From: Aphanomyces cochlioides
Lineage: Eukaryota > Oomycota > Saprolegniomycetes > Saprolegniales > Verrucalvaceae
Assembly (NCBI GenBank): GCA_019828595.1
Contig: JAHQRK010000002.1
Location: 2,418,001-2,482,000, forward strand
Direction of reading: 5' to 3'
DNA: 64,000 nucleotides
Every line of letters starts with the position of its first letter. Positions within the stretch are counted from its first letter, which is position 1. Of the stretch, positions 30,099 through 42,600 are shown one piece after another. Below the pieces are notes generated by a model. That model was given only the letters and a program-made list of their open reading frames with translations, was not told the origin of the DNA and did not search any database. Made by a program: the position numbers and the translations under genes.

Positions 30099-30174
30099 TT
30101 TGAATAACACCACTGCATCCCTTGGACACATAACGCTCCAGACAGTTTCGTCGACTGAAACTGTGGATAAAGCC

Positions 30175-33100
30175 ATGGAGGGAAACAGGAATGAAGAGGA
30201 TGCCGCGCCAGCCTCGACACCAAAGCGACCAGTTCTTCGAAGACACTCGACCGCGAAGCATTTACCATCGACAGACGAAGCACACTTGGGCTGGAATGAC
30301 GATGAGAATCGTCGGACCCGTCAACTTGAGACGTCAAAGGAAGAATTCGTCCTTGAATTCTACAATCCCCACGTCATGTCGAACGGCAACACATCGACTC
30401 CACCGTCTCTTGTGGTAAATGGAGATAGCATACATTCGGATCGAGCACGCTATTGTAGAACACAATGCGAAAGACACAACTTCTTTTAGATCGGATTGGA
30501 TCGCCAAACCGCGAACGAAGACCGTCGGTGCTGTCGTATGTCGATCCCCTGCAAGGCATGACGCGGCAAGAGCTCAAACGGTCCAATTTACTACGACCAG
30601 TTCAGCAATTGCCGTCGTCACCTTCGTCTCCGTCACAAAAACAAAATCGTGGGGAAACTCAGCGGTGTCGGCAATGCAACTCGGCGCATATAGTCTTGGT
30701 CCCAGTCTGCAAATACTGCAAGAAACTCGACGTCCTCGGCAGCGACATGACTGCCTTAAAGCGCTTTGGCTATTCTCTCCTTGACAAAAATCCTCCCATT
30801 TTACCGTCACAAGTACACCCAGGGCTTCTAATTGTCTTCATTAATTTTTCTTGGTTGCTAGTTGATTGATGAGCTCGTGGCATATTTGCACGAGCATCCA
30901 ATGACATCCAAATCAACCCCGAGGTATGTTGTCAACGAAAAAACCGTTCATATCTTCTCGTTAGCTTAACCAAGGGCCAGCCTGCAGCAGTTGTAACAAA
31001 GTCGGTCGTATCAATTGACGAAGTGAGTCGTCTGGTGGACGAGAGCCATCGGCCAATACAGCTGTCATCACGCGAAGCGCTACTCGAACTGAAACAATTT
31101 CGATCCGAGCCCAGCGGCCACGCGACCCTGAGTCATGCCACAAAGGCGACGCTTGTTCGATGTATACTCCACGCTTTTGCACAGCCTCTTGGCGAATCTG
31201 TCGTGTGGTCCAAGGAAGAACGATGGGATCATCAAGACTTGTGTTTGGAAATGCTCAAAACTCTCTCGATGGATGATGTCAGCGACATCATGCGGGCATA
31301 TAACGCGTGGAAACACGTCGACGAAATCGCCAAGATGCATCAATACGACAACGACGAAGCTCAAGTTCTCTGGGGACGATCCACCCTTCCAGCTACATCT
31401 TCGTCGAATTCAATCGTATGTGTTGAGGGATGAAGATTTGGGACTTCTTGTTGGACAGGTTTCAAGTAATGGAGCCGATCAAGTTGTGCCTGATGTTCAT
31501 TCGTTTCAACTCTTGCGGCGAAAAGCAATACGGCCAAGTGTATCGCCTGAAAAAATCCGAAAAATGATTGAACAAAAGACGGCGACGTCGCCGTGGTCAT
31601 TCAATGCGTCTCCAACGCGGTCGAGTGAAAAAGCTGACGAGGTTTTCATCATCAGCCCAGCTTAACGCGTTGGAGCTAAACACCCCTTAGGAGGTATCAC
31701 TACTCCAAGAACGCCACGAAGCAGAGCAAGAAGAACAGTTTAAACTCGTTTTGCTCAACGCTGAACGCTTCAAGACGATTTCGAGTGATGGCATGTTCTC
31801 TCTTGACAATACAACGTTCCTTATGCAATCGCTGGCGTCACGAGACCTCGCTACTGTTCTTCTCTATGGTTTGGCTTCACTTGGTCCATTGCATTTAACG
31901 TCTTTTAGACAAACAAACGCAGGAAATGTTCTTACTCGGCGACGAAGCGGAAAGAGAGTCACTCTTGCATTTATCAGCCATCGGTCGGGTCGACGCAGTG
32001 AGCGCATGGATTGCAAAGACGATCGATTGCCGCAATCTCCTCATTGCAGCTACGACTGCAAAAGGCCAGCTCCTGAGCTCAGATGAGCGGAGACTGCTCT
32101 TAGCGTTGGATGATGAAGACGCGCGATACCATCTCCAGCTCTGGAAACACTGGCAGCATCTTCCGGCTGGCACGCAACCAGTTCCCAATCTGGCATTTTT
32201 GCAATTGAATACGATGGGCCGACGGCGGGCTGACCGCGAGGAATTATTTCGCGTGCCTCGCCTCTGGCTTAAAGTCGTCAAAGTTCGCGATAACTCCATC
32301 CAACCGATGCCACTAAAGCTCATTCGGCCGCTCCTCTTGACGATTTACCATGCTGCTTTCAAGCAACGTGTTGGTACGTCAACACTCCACAGCCGTACAG
32401 AATGGCCTCCTGGTGCTCTCGTAGATTCGTATGACTTTGTCGAATTCGTGCTAGGTCATATCGCATTGACATACGGTGGGCAGCTCAAGCCGCGGCTGCA
32501 AGGTTTCATCACTGCGTTGGAGCAATATTACATCAAAGACACTTGGATCTTTGCCTTTTGTCGATTTTGTGGTGTATGACAGAGCCTCCGGTCTTAAGCT
32601 TAATGGTGCACTCGTTAGATTGCAGATCCGTTGCCTTCCGACTGCTTTACGTTTTACCTCTCGGCAGTGCAGAGCCTTCAATTTGCTATCCCGAATCGGT
32701 CGCAAGTCGCCGACTACTTTATTCCCAACGATTTATTCCATCCGCTCTTTGTCAAGAAAGCGGCGATGGCGCTGCGAGCGATTGGAACAGATGCCAACAT
32801 CGACGAGGCTAAGTGGTTTGGAGCTTTGCAAGAGTGTCGCGTTGTTTGTCCACGGCGTGGTGCTGTCGGACGTCCATTATACGTCGTCGGTACGATCAAC
32901 TTGATATCAAAATCCCAACAATTTTTCAGGACTCGCCGCCTTCATGGAGGTTGTCCTTGACATGTGGCTGGCTAATCGAAAAGCCATGGAGGACGAAATG
33001 CGTCGGCTGTTCAAGCAATTTGACACGGACAAGAGCCAAAGTCTCAGCTACGACGAGTTCAAAGCGTTCATCGTTCACTGCACCAACGATTTGAAAGGAA

Positions 33101-33396
33101 AAGTTCATGTCGTGGATGAAAAACATATCGTCAAGCTTTACGGAAAATGCCTCATGCACTCGGACGAGAGCGAAATCACCATCGACTCGTTTGTCCTCGG
33201 TGGCCTCGACAGTACATCCACAGTCTATCATTCGTTGAAAGTCTCATGTAGATCCTATGATCATGGCCATGTGTGGTTTCTCCGTACCGCCGACAAAGAC
33301 ATCCGCTGCGGACATTGTCGCGTTGCAAATGATCATGCGAGCCATGCGGGCATACATAAAACGCACTCGAAGGGCCAAAACCACAAACAATTCTTA
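30175..33396 (+). CDS. Large multi-exon protein with C-terminal EF-hand region
   Basis: It begins at ATG 30175 (MEGNRNEEDAAPAS) and ends at TAG 33394..33396. Exon 1 is 30175..30414 and intron 30415..30458 is clear. Later exons include a Cys pair region (RCRQCNSAHIVLVPVCKYCKK near 30665-30722) and a helical region with LVRCILHAFAQPLGESVVWS. Near 31700-32500 the coding parts include RFKTISSDGMFSLDN and LLHLSAIGRVDAVSAWIAK. An EF-hand loop FDTDKSQSLSYDEF lies near 33020-33060, and the last exon encodes NPMIMAMCGFSVPPTK and an IQ-like RAMRAYIKRTRRAK after a 40-nt intron ending at 33256. About ten exons are implied; I did not place all boundaries. The family is not recognised. The stop lies 21 bp from that of the convergent PP2C gene. 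Confidence 0.6.
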
Positions 33397-33417
33397 GCAA
33401 CGACTCTAGTTGAGCGA

Positions 33418-34852
33418 TTACGTAAAGAAGAGAATGACAACGGTCGTGTCATCGTGAACTTGGCGGCGATCGCCGGGCTCCAGCGCTGCGATGTCAGACG
33501 AGTGCACTCTATCCATCCATGAAATTTGCCCTCTCCATTCAAGATGAAAGTACCCGTAGTCTGCAGCAGTGTGTGCAATCACAAGCTCAACGAGAGCTTG
33601 GCTTGCATGATCACGCTGGCCGAGAGAAATGAAATGCTGCACGAGCTCGACCGCCTATTCATCCAAGATAACAGCAACACTCATGGGAGTTGCTACCTCG
33701 TCATTGCTCACATCATCCCACAAGCCATCACTTCCTACGAGATCCCGGTCAAATGACAAGGAGCCGCGGCTTGCAAACCGAGAATGAGGAATTGATCGTC
33801 ACTTGTCAACTTGTGCGTTTGGACTTCAGGATGAGCGAGCACGTAAGGAGGCGTATATGGCTCGGGGATAAATCGGCCACCGCCGCGTTGTTTGCTGCTG
33901 CGGAACGTATTGAAAGCCGCGTCTTTGAACACGAAATCACCCAATGCTCTGGATGAAGTTGCGTGTTTTTCAATCGAAATGCAGTCAATTACCTTGTCGG
34001 CTGGAGTCCGCCTTTGACGTAGCAGGCGTTGCGAGACTTGCAGACGACAATATTGTCTTCATTGGGATGGGCTTTCTCAAGACGAGCTTTCTCCGTCGCG
34101 TGCTTGGCATTGTTGTCGGTGCTAAGAGGATGGGGAACGACATGACCGGATTCGTTTTTCGCTGCGAGGACAGCGCGGACATCGCCAGCTAAAATTGACT
34201 GAACCATTTCCATCATGGACGCGTCGTACCGTTCGCAACGATCAAGGTGTCGCCGCGTAGGTAAGCTAGCATTGTACAAGCGCCGACGCGATTCACTTGA
34301 CCGAATCCGAGTTCAAACGTTGGGAGAAGCAGAGCTTTGAGATCCTCGTCCGTGCGGAGAAACGCCGCCTCGAGCTTTGATGCAATCTACAGCAGCCGAA
34401 TAGGTAAGAGACCTCCCCAGGTCGAAACTAAGTGTACCGCTGCATCCTTATCGCTGTCGGATTGCGCCGCTATAGACACCAATTCCGCTTTCGTGTTGTT
34501 GATCAAGTTCGAATGAACATACTCGGCAACTTGCCAACCGCCATGGCCATCCAAGACGGAAGCAAATACAGTATCCTTCTCGATATGCACCTTGAAGCGA
34601 TCCTACAGAGAGGGTTGTGCTCAGCGATCTTGGGAAGACAGCTCGACGTACTTCATTCGGCTTGTTGGCGCTGTAAGAAGCAGCGCTGTAGCCGGAAACG
34701 CGAGCCACAGGTTCGGTTAAAGTCGAGCTGTCGACAATGTCAAAGTCAAGAATACTTGTTTCAGTTTCGTCAATGGAGCATTGGTCGTCGGTGCATGCAG
34801 CCCAAACACGAGCGCCATGAAGAGCGACCGAGACGACAATTGACCACCGCAT
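33418..34852 (-). CDS. PP2C-family protein phosphatase with signal peptide (PDP-like)
   Basis: Eight exons (34652..34852, 34438..34602, 34230..34386, 33993..34188, 33779..33948, 33697..33734, 33554..33654, 33418..33508) give 372 aa. The PPM metal-site motifs are present: EDRF, VLDGHGGWQVAEY, AGDVRAVLA, LGSDGLWDDV and RRQVHDDTTVVIL. The insert NEDNIVVCKS and PEPYTPPYVLAHPEV resemble pyruvate-dehydrogenase-phosphatase-type PP2Cs. The N-terminus MRWSIVVSVALHGARVWA is a signal peptide, unlike the mitochondrial-type presequence of its divergent paralogue. AGDVRAVL has Val for the usual Glu or Ser. Seven introns match those of the paralogue in position and phase. Confidence 0.9.
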
Positions 34853-34925
34853 GCTTTGTGCGCAACTCGATTTGATTAGCTATAAAAGGACCAATCATGC
34901 CCATGACTAGCAGAACTTGGGAACC

Positions 34926-36514
34926 ATGTTGTCGCTTCGGCATGTTGCCCGTCGTCTTCCCGTGCTCTCAAGAGCTCTGAGCCATCAAGCGAGTCGAGCC
35001 GTAGCTGCAACGACTTCGACTTCCTCCCATGAGTCTACTGCCTTTACGCCAACATGGGGATGGATGGGCATGGCGGCCATCGTTTCCACACTTGGAGCAG
35101 CATCTGCGGCCTGCAAAGCGCAGCCTGAACCGGCTAAAGAGGTCGAGCACGATGTCGTGCTTGATCATGAGGCCAAAGGAGTCTTCTCGACTCCCATTGC
35201 TGGCATCAAGAGCTATTCCTGCGCATCGTACAAGGCCAACTTCCCCATTGAGGTTTGCAACGCTGAGAGCGAGCGCATGTGGTTGAACGCATTGTAGGAT
35301 CGTTTCGCCGTTCACGCGGACAAGCATGCTGTATACGCTGCTATTTTTGACGGCCACGGTGCGACTGAATCCGTCGTCAAGCAGCAGTTCTGAGAGGTAT
35401 CTAGGGGGCTGGCAAGTTGCAGAGTACGCTCAGAACCACTTGATCGAGAATGCCAAGGCAGAGCTGGCTATAGAGTCCGCGCAGACTGCTAACAAGGTTA
35501 GAAACTCTCATCTCTCTCTCTGTCTTATCGTTGGGATAGATTGAATCTGCGTTGGAGCAAGCTTTCCTCCGCACGGACTTTGACTTGAAAGAAATCGTCC
35601 GTGGCGCCTTTCAACTTGGGTTCGGTCAAGTCAATCGTGTTGGCGCTTGCTCCATGCTGGCCTACGTCACGGATAACCTCTTGGTCGTCGCAAACGGTAC
35701 TGGTTGGGCTCTTGCGTTGCAATACTGACTTGGATCCTAGCTGGCGACGAGCGAGCAGTCTTGGGCTCGTTTGAGAATGACAATTTGATTGCGATTCCAA
35801 TGAGCAATGACCACAATGCCAAGTTGCCCGTCGAGATGGCACGTCTTGCTCGTGAGCATCCTGGTGAAGACAACATCGTGGTATGCAAACACCCAGAGTC
35901 GTGCTACGTCAAAGGCGGCCTCCAACCTACAAGGTATACAGTCAACGCACTCTGGTGTCTCTAAAGCTTTGTAGAGCTCTTGGGGACTTTGCATTCAAGG
36001 ACGTCGACTTTAATGCACCGGCTGTGCCTACTCGACGTGGCGGCGGCCGTCACATTGCTCCGCCGTACACTCCGCCTTACGTTTTGGCAAAACCTGACGT
36101 CCAGACGCATACTGTGACTGGAGCCGACAAGTTTCTCATCCTCGGTAAGACTTAGCTCTCTTTGCAGTATATTTCATGGCATTTGTTGTGGTACAGGCAG
36201 TGACGGCGTCTGGGATTTCCTGACAAACCAAGAGGTCCGCAATGTTGAGAGAAGAGTTGGCTGACATTGGCGTAGGCCGTCGAAATCGTTCACCACTACG
36301 TAAGTCGTGGAGAAGCTCACTTGGCCAGTCGTGCAGTTGTTGAGCTCGTGTTGGCCAAAGTGGCTGAATTGCGCGGGTAAAAGGGTCGTGACTGTGGCTG
36401 TAAGGGTGAAACAAATCTAGGATGGATATTGAAGACTTACTGGAAGTCGCGCCTGGAAAGCCACGTCGGCGCCTCCACGACGACACGACAGTCGTTGTTC
36501 TCGTCTTCTCGTAA
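34926..36514 (+). CDS. PP2C-family protein phosphatase, probably mitochondrial (PDP-like)
   Basis: Nine exons (34926..35252, 35298..35358, 35405..35496, 35540..35696, 35741..35933, 35975..36144, 36197..36234, 36276..36376, 36421..36514) give 410 aa. The N-terminus MLSLRHVARRLPVLSRALS is rich in Arg and Ser without acidic residues, typical of a mitochondrial presequence. A hydrophobic segment (WMGMAAIVSTLGAASAA) follows. Catalytic motifs: EDRF, IFDGHGGWQVAEY, AGDERAVLG, LGSDGVWDFL, LHDDTTVVVL. The phosphatase presumably acts on mitochondrial matrix or inner-membrane targets such as dehydrogenase complexes. It shares a promoter region of only 73 bp with the divergent paralogue. The intron 35359..35404, inside the DGHGGW codons, is absent from the paralogue. 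Confidence 0.92.
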
Positions 36515-36695
36515 GACAGAATGCAAATCCACCAAAATAAAATCGAGCTCCATGCCGAAATGTTTTTCATCCATCGAGGAAGACGACATTTGATAAGGAA
36601 AGAAGCGAGCACCTCATGAACGATTGAAATTCTTTGCTTGATTGTTTGAGAGGTCATGAAGGAGTGCAATGTATAAACGATAGGTTAGCAGGACG

Positions 36696-38951
36696 CTACG
36701 GCGCAGTCGGCTCCAGCTGGGCGTATATCCACTCGTGGAATTTGTCAAATGTGACATCCTCGCGCATGGCCAAGTCGTACAGGTCCTACAAAGACATGAT
36801 CTCAAAGCATGGATTTAAAAATACCTCGTTGCTGATATTGCATCGATCGTTGTCAATACCAGCGCCGGTGATTTTAAGCGCCGCGGCTGTAAGAACAAAG
36901 AACTAATGACTTTCGTAAGCGCCAGCACAACGACTTTGAAAGCATTACCTCTTTGAGCATATTTTCTTCGGGCATGCGATCTGCCACAGTCTCGAGCTGC
37001 TGTTTGAGTTGCTGGATTTCTTGAGATAGTGTCGCCACCTTTTTAAGCATCAGTCTCTGTCGATAGATTAAACTTACTTGGTGCTCGTAATCGATGGCAC
37101 GTTGCTTGAGCTCTGAGCAAGTTGCGCAAATGCCTATTACTTCGTTTGTTGCTTCCACAGTGTCGACAGACATCTATTCCAATGATGAAAACATGTAACA
37201 TGATGGGCTTTACTCTGCGCACGCGTTCGACTTCCAATGTCAAGGATTCAACTTGTTGCGTCAAAGAGGCCTCACGCTCCAGATGCTGCGAACATTTCGA
37301 GCACGTGATGCTTGGAGCACGCAAGTCTCGCACGGAATTCTGTTTGGCTTTTTGGAATTCTTTCTCGAGCTCTCGGGACAATTCGTGGAACAACGAACCT
37401 CTCTTGAGAACTTCGGCTCGACATTTTTCTTGTACTGATTCTTGATGCAGCATAGTACTGCAGTCGTACTCGCTGACTTTGCGTCCGTGATGCGACTCAT
37501 TAATGTCCATGCTTGTGCTTTGTTTCAACTGTCTTGACGAGCTTGGCTGGCGTAATGTTGAGGCTAATGGGCTCGACACCATGAACTCGCTCGGCTGTCG
37601 GGCGTGCTTCGTGCTGCTTGGAAGTGTCGATGGATTTCCATTTGCCACGCTTTCAATCATCTCCTACAGCGCCGCCGTGTTGTGTGCTTCAATTCCCATG
37701 TCATTTTTACCTCGTGCTTGTTCAAGAGATCCTGGTGGACTTGTCGTTCTTGCTCAAGCAGCTCCGAGACAGTTTCCAAATCGGTTGATAGGCTCACCAC
37801 CTGCACCTTCGAGTTAGAGCTTTCAATCAAGATCATGATGTTACCTGTTGTTGTGCCAGAGCTGCTTCATCTTGAAGAGCTTCATATTGCGCCTTCTACG
37901 GTCATTGTAAGCTGCACAGAAGCAGAAAATGGAATTCACGCACCAAAGCTTGGAATTGCTCAGTGGTGTCGTTGTGCTTTTCGCTAAGGAAATCAAATTG
38001 AGCTTGGAGTTCTTGGTGCTTCTGCGTCGTTGCTGCAAGGGACGTCACGAGCTGATCAATGTGAACAGAGCTTTCTTGTCGAATATCTTGGAGCTAAAAC
38101 CATTTCGATTACATGAAAAGCAAAGCAAACGTTGCGAACTTCGCTCAGTTGGGCATTTAGCATCTCGTTCTCGTAGGTAAGATCTGCGCACTTGGCGACC
38201 AATTCATCTTGGCGAGCTTTGAGATCGTGTGTCTTGGATGTCGACCGCAGTGCATTCAGCTCTGCCGTGTGAAAATCTTCTTTGGTCTTGGCGAGCTCGT
38301 CCTTGAGGGGTTTCACCACAGCCCTAATAAGCATTGATTTGACTAATTCTGCAAAATATCGTGTACTTTGCTTGGGCGAGTTCATAATGCAGGGCGTCGT
38401 TTTCGCGCATGGCTTTGGTACGATGGAGCTCCGTTTCTCGCTGCAGAACCGCCATGTCATGAAGCTTTCGCTCAAGCACCTACGCCAGCTCTTTAAGACA
38501 TTCAAACTTTAACATTATGTACCTTGACTTGCTGTTCAGCATCCTCGCACCGTTGTGTCAACTAAACACACTCCTTTCAGTACTCGCGCGGTATTTGGCG
38601 GACGTACCGCGGCCACTTTGGACTCTAATTCATAGTCTAGTTGTTGGTTTTGGAGCAAGAGCGACTGGCCGATCCGAGCTGCGAGTTGGGTTTCCTCTTG
38701 AGAAACTTCCAGTGCCTTGCTTTGCTTTTCAAGCTCGCTGTGGAGGGTTTCCACCTAGCTCGGCATTTCATACAACTGTAATCATGAAGTTGCCGACGTA
38801 CTTCATGCTCCTTTTTGATTTTGTTGAGCTCAATGGCCCCTCCAACGACAATGGATTTGACGCGGCGATGACTTATGCTTCGCTTTGTGCCTCGAGGTGT
38901 CGTGGGAGGCGTGTGGGAGTCGTCGCAAGCATCTTCGCTGATGGGTTCCAT
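36696..38951 (-). CDS. Long coiled-coil protein, multi-exon
   Basis: It starts at ATG 38951 (MEPISEDACDDSHTPP), or possibly at an upstream in-frame ATG near 39076, and ends at TAG 36696..36698. More than ten small exons are separated by introns of about 45 nt. After the basic segment KRSISHRRVKSIVVGGAIEL come long heptad-repeat helices: LHSELEKQSKALEVSQEE, LKDELAKTKEDFHTAELNAL, ELVAKCADLTYENEMLNAQL and FHELSRELEKEFQKAK. A low-complexity Ser/Thr stretch lies near 37500-37600. The C-terminus holds a short folded piece (DLYDLAMREDVTFDKFHEWIYAQL). No motor or membrane domain was seen. A cytoskeletal or Golgi scaffold is plausible but not shown. I did not fix each exon. Confidence 0.6.
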
Positions 38952-39661
38952 CTCAATTCGAATTGTGGAGCCCACGTCTGGCGTTAAGTGTTGTAGTCGA
39001 GTGTTGTGGCTATATTTAGACAACGTCCATGTCCATCCAAGAGCAAAAACGATCGTGCGTTTCACCGGGTCCATGCAGTGCAATTGGAAGTCAAATGTCG
39101 ATGGAACAATCAAGTCAACTCGGTTGGCCCATCGTATGAGTGCAATCAGGGAGGAGAGATAAAGCTTCCAAATGGACTCACTGCATAGACCAAGCACTCA
39201 CTTCGACTCTTTGACTCTTTGGCACAATCCCCTCCTTTCATTTCGCGTTCTTCCATCCTTTGTCTGCGTTGCTGAGAATGTATCTCGTCACTTCCATATG
39301 AACATACGTTGGATGTGACTGAAATTGTCAAGATGCAAGGTCCAGAACGACTCCATTTTCGCCCGATCAGTAGCATTTCGAGTCTGATGTCTTTTTGATG
39401 CAAAGGAGATGCTTTTCAAGGACGATATCCTGTGGATGGAGCCTCAGAGAGGATGCAAGGAGGCGCGTCTCGAGCTTCCTTGTCAATCATCATCTCGCAT
39501 CCAAGGTTGCCCTGTCATTGATTGGTTTTTGAGCTAAGATGTCCGGATAACGTCATATGCTTTCGTTTGATTGGTCAGTTATCCGGACACCAACTTGGGC
39601 CCTCCCTGACACACTTCCAGTTGCAATCCACTGACTCCTCGCTCGACGCATCTCTCTCTGC
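38952..39661. promoter_or_regulatory. Divergent intergenic region with inverted CCGGATAA pair
   Basis: About 700 bp between the coiled-coil gene and the 1621-aa anoctamin. GTCCGGATAAC at 39541..39551 and GTTATCCGGAC at 39578..39588 are exact inverted repeats with a 26-bp loop, 74-120 bp upstream of the anoctamin start codon. The remainder shows no gene. Confidence 0.4.
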
Positions 39662-42600
39662 ATGAAGGACTCGCGACGGGAAGAGAGAGAGCCACTCGTC
39701 ATCAACCAGTCGACGCATCCGTCGGACGGATATGGATCTTCGCCACCGGTTGTTTCGTCGGTCGATTCGTTGGCGGTCAAGATTGCAGACAGTACAACCT
39801 CCCAACATTTCGACTATGTTCTCGTGCTTCCGCATACGCCACCAGCGTCGGCATCTATGTCAAAACAAGATATGATTCACCGCCTTCACTTGGCTGGCTT
39901 GACTACGGAAGAAATCGCATCAGCATCGGCAATTTTTGTCAAAATCCGTGCGGATATTCCGAGACTTCAGAAAGAAGCCGCACGAGTCAAGCTTCCAGTG
40001 CTTGTTGACGAAGCGAAATTAGAAGAAGTGGCCAAGTCAGGTCTTCAAGCTTTCCATATTGACCCGTTTGAAGTCGAAAATCCTCCGCGCCATTGGATTG
40101 ACACCTTCAAACGACCCATTTATGCACCATATCAATTTATCTATATGCCCTACGCGAAAGAAATGGATCAGTCCTTGTATGCTTCCCACCAAGGCACGTT
40201 CTTTTCGACGATCCACCGCATGCATCTTATCGAAAGCATCCTCACGAACGTGAATGGTGGTGGTGCAGGCCTCGATTTGGAACATCTCATCTCCGACGGA
40301 GTTCTTATTGCTTGCTTTCCCCTCCATAATGCTCCACAGAAGGATGCGTTGTCAGCCAAATGGATGGCTTGGTGTTACGCACCCTGGCAGCAACCATTGA
40401 CCGATATTCGCAACTACTTTGGCCCAAAGGTCGCTCTTTATTTTGCATTCCTTGGTCACTACACGACGTACGCGCTTTGGGCTGCTTCGGTCGGTTTAGT
40501 TTTCACTGCGATGCAGCTTGCTCCAACCAAAGAAGTTTCATGGTACATTGCACCATCCCTTCTCACCTATGCTCTGCCTGTCTTTGGTGTGGCAACAATG
40601 TTTTGGGCCTCCTTTTTCCTCAAGCATTGGAAGCGACGAAATGCAGTGCTGGCGATGGAATGGGGCATGTCGGACTTTGATAAGGAATCTAACGACGTCA
40701 AGCTCTTCCACAATCGACCCAATACGTGGACCCAATGGGTCTTTCGAATTTATGGTTCGTGGCTCGTTGTGTTGATTTTACTCGGTGGCATTATTGGAGT
40801 TGTCGCTGCTGTTGCCCGAGGATACGAAGCGTTTACAAGCACTTTGCTTCACGACGCAAATGTCTTGGCTATTGTGATCGTTGGTCAAATCTTTGCTGTC
40901 ACGATGTTGTTCGAGACCCTATGCATCCGCCTGACAGACTTTGAAAATCATCCAACGGAAACTTCGTACGAAAATTCTTTTGTTGCCAAGCTGGTCATCG
41001 TGGAGCTGGTAAACCACTTTGCAGCCCTCTCGTACCTTTGCTTCTTTGTTGCCATTGAACCAGATGTCTTCACATGGCTAGTTTATCGCGTCTACGGGGC
41101 CTACATTGTGCTAGACCACGCACAACAAATTATCTTCCGCCCTTCGACTAAGATCACTGCCAATGGCGATGCAGATGGAGACATGGAAAAGCAATTTGCT
41201 CTACATGAATATGGATGGAAGCAAGGCATGTTGGACCATTTGAAAATCACCTTGCACTTTGCCTACGTGACATTTTTCGCCGTTTTGTGCCCTCTCAACC
41301 CATTCCTCTCATTTGTACATTATTCCCTTGAATTGCGGCTTAATGGTCGTAAAATGTTGCAATTTTGCCGTCGGCCACGGCCTCGTGGTGCTGAAAACTT
41401 GGGTGCGTGGTATATTGTGCTGCATTGGATCCTCAACTTCGCCATTTGCTCGAATGCATTCCTCATGGTTGTGATCCATCCGGATCAAACTTTGAAGAAA
41501 ATCCCCCAAGTAACCCAAAGTATCGCCGCTCCAAACTCAACCACGCCAATTCCCACTGGTATTACAGTTACCTCGCAGCAGATTGTGTTGTCGCTCATTC
41601 TGTGCATGGTGGTTTGTCGTGTCCTGATTTCGATCGGATATCAAGACACTCCGTCGCGAATTCGCTTGCAGCTTCAACGCCAAGCTTATTACGTGGCCAA
41701 ATTGTATTATAAAGCATTTGGGTGGCCAGCTCATGCTGAATTGTCGAAGGAAAAGCCTGATGCTACTTTCGAGTACTGTCTCGCATTTCCCAATCCTGAG
41801 GGCCTTGACAGCTCTCTGGACAAGAATGCAATGGCATCAACATTGGAAATCCTGAAAAAGGCCAATGTTCAATACAAAGTGTACCCTTCGGAAGTGAAGT
41901 CTTCTCCTTACTTGGCGTCGTACATTTTCTGTGAAGTCCGAGCAACGGAGGCGCAACTTCAGGCAGAAGCTGCTCGAATTCTACTTCCCATGTTGCTCGA
42001 TGAAATTATGCTCAAAGAAAAGGCCCATGAGGGTATTTTCCGCGCGTTGCATGAAGGCATGGTTGACATTGTGGATCGATTGCGTATCGAAGCGACGCGT
42101 GTCAATTTGCTACTTTTGCTTGAAAACATGCTCACTCAGCCAGCAATTTTGAACAACGAGCATGGAGCGAGCAGCATGGCCGACAAAGTTGAGAGATTGC
42201 TCGCAACAATCGAGAGTCGCGAACCTCGCCACCGAGTATCCCTTGATCGTGTATTGTCGGAGTTGAAAGACTTCATTGACATTGATTTTGAAGGCGAACA
42301 ATTTCGATCGCTTGACATGCCTCAAACAATTTTGAACCGTATCGAAACCTTCCTGCGAACTGGTGAAGCATCAGGAAAAAAACCTGGTGCCTTGGACCGT
42401 GCATCTATTAAGAGTCTCGACCGCTTGATAGAACAAACTTTCGCTTCTCTTCATGAAGAAGCACTCAATTCGTTGTATATTGCCCAAACTGGATGGAAGT
42501 TTGGGCTAGAAAAAGTGTTGTGGGTTATGGAAGAAGTACTCAAGCAATCGGACGTGTCGGCATTGGAGCTTGTGTCGCCAGATTCGTCGCTAAAATGGCT

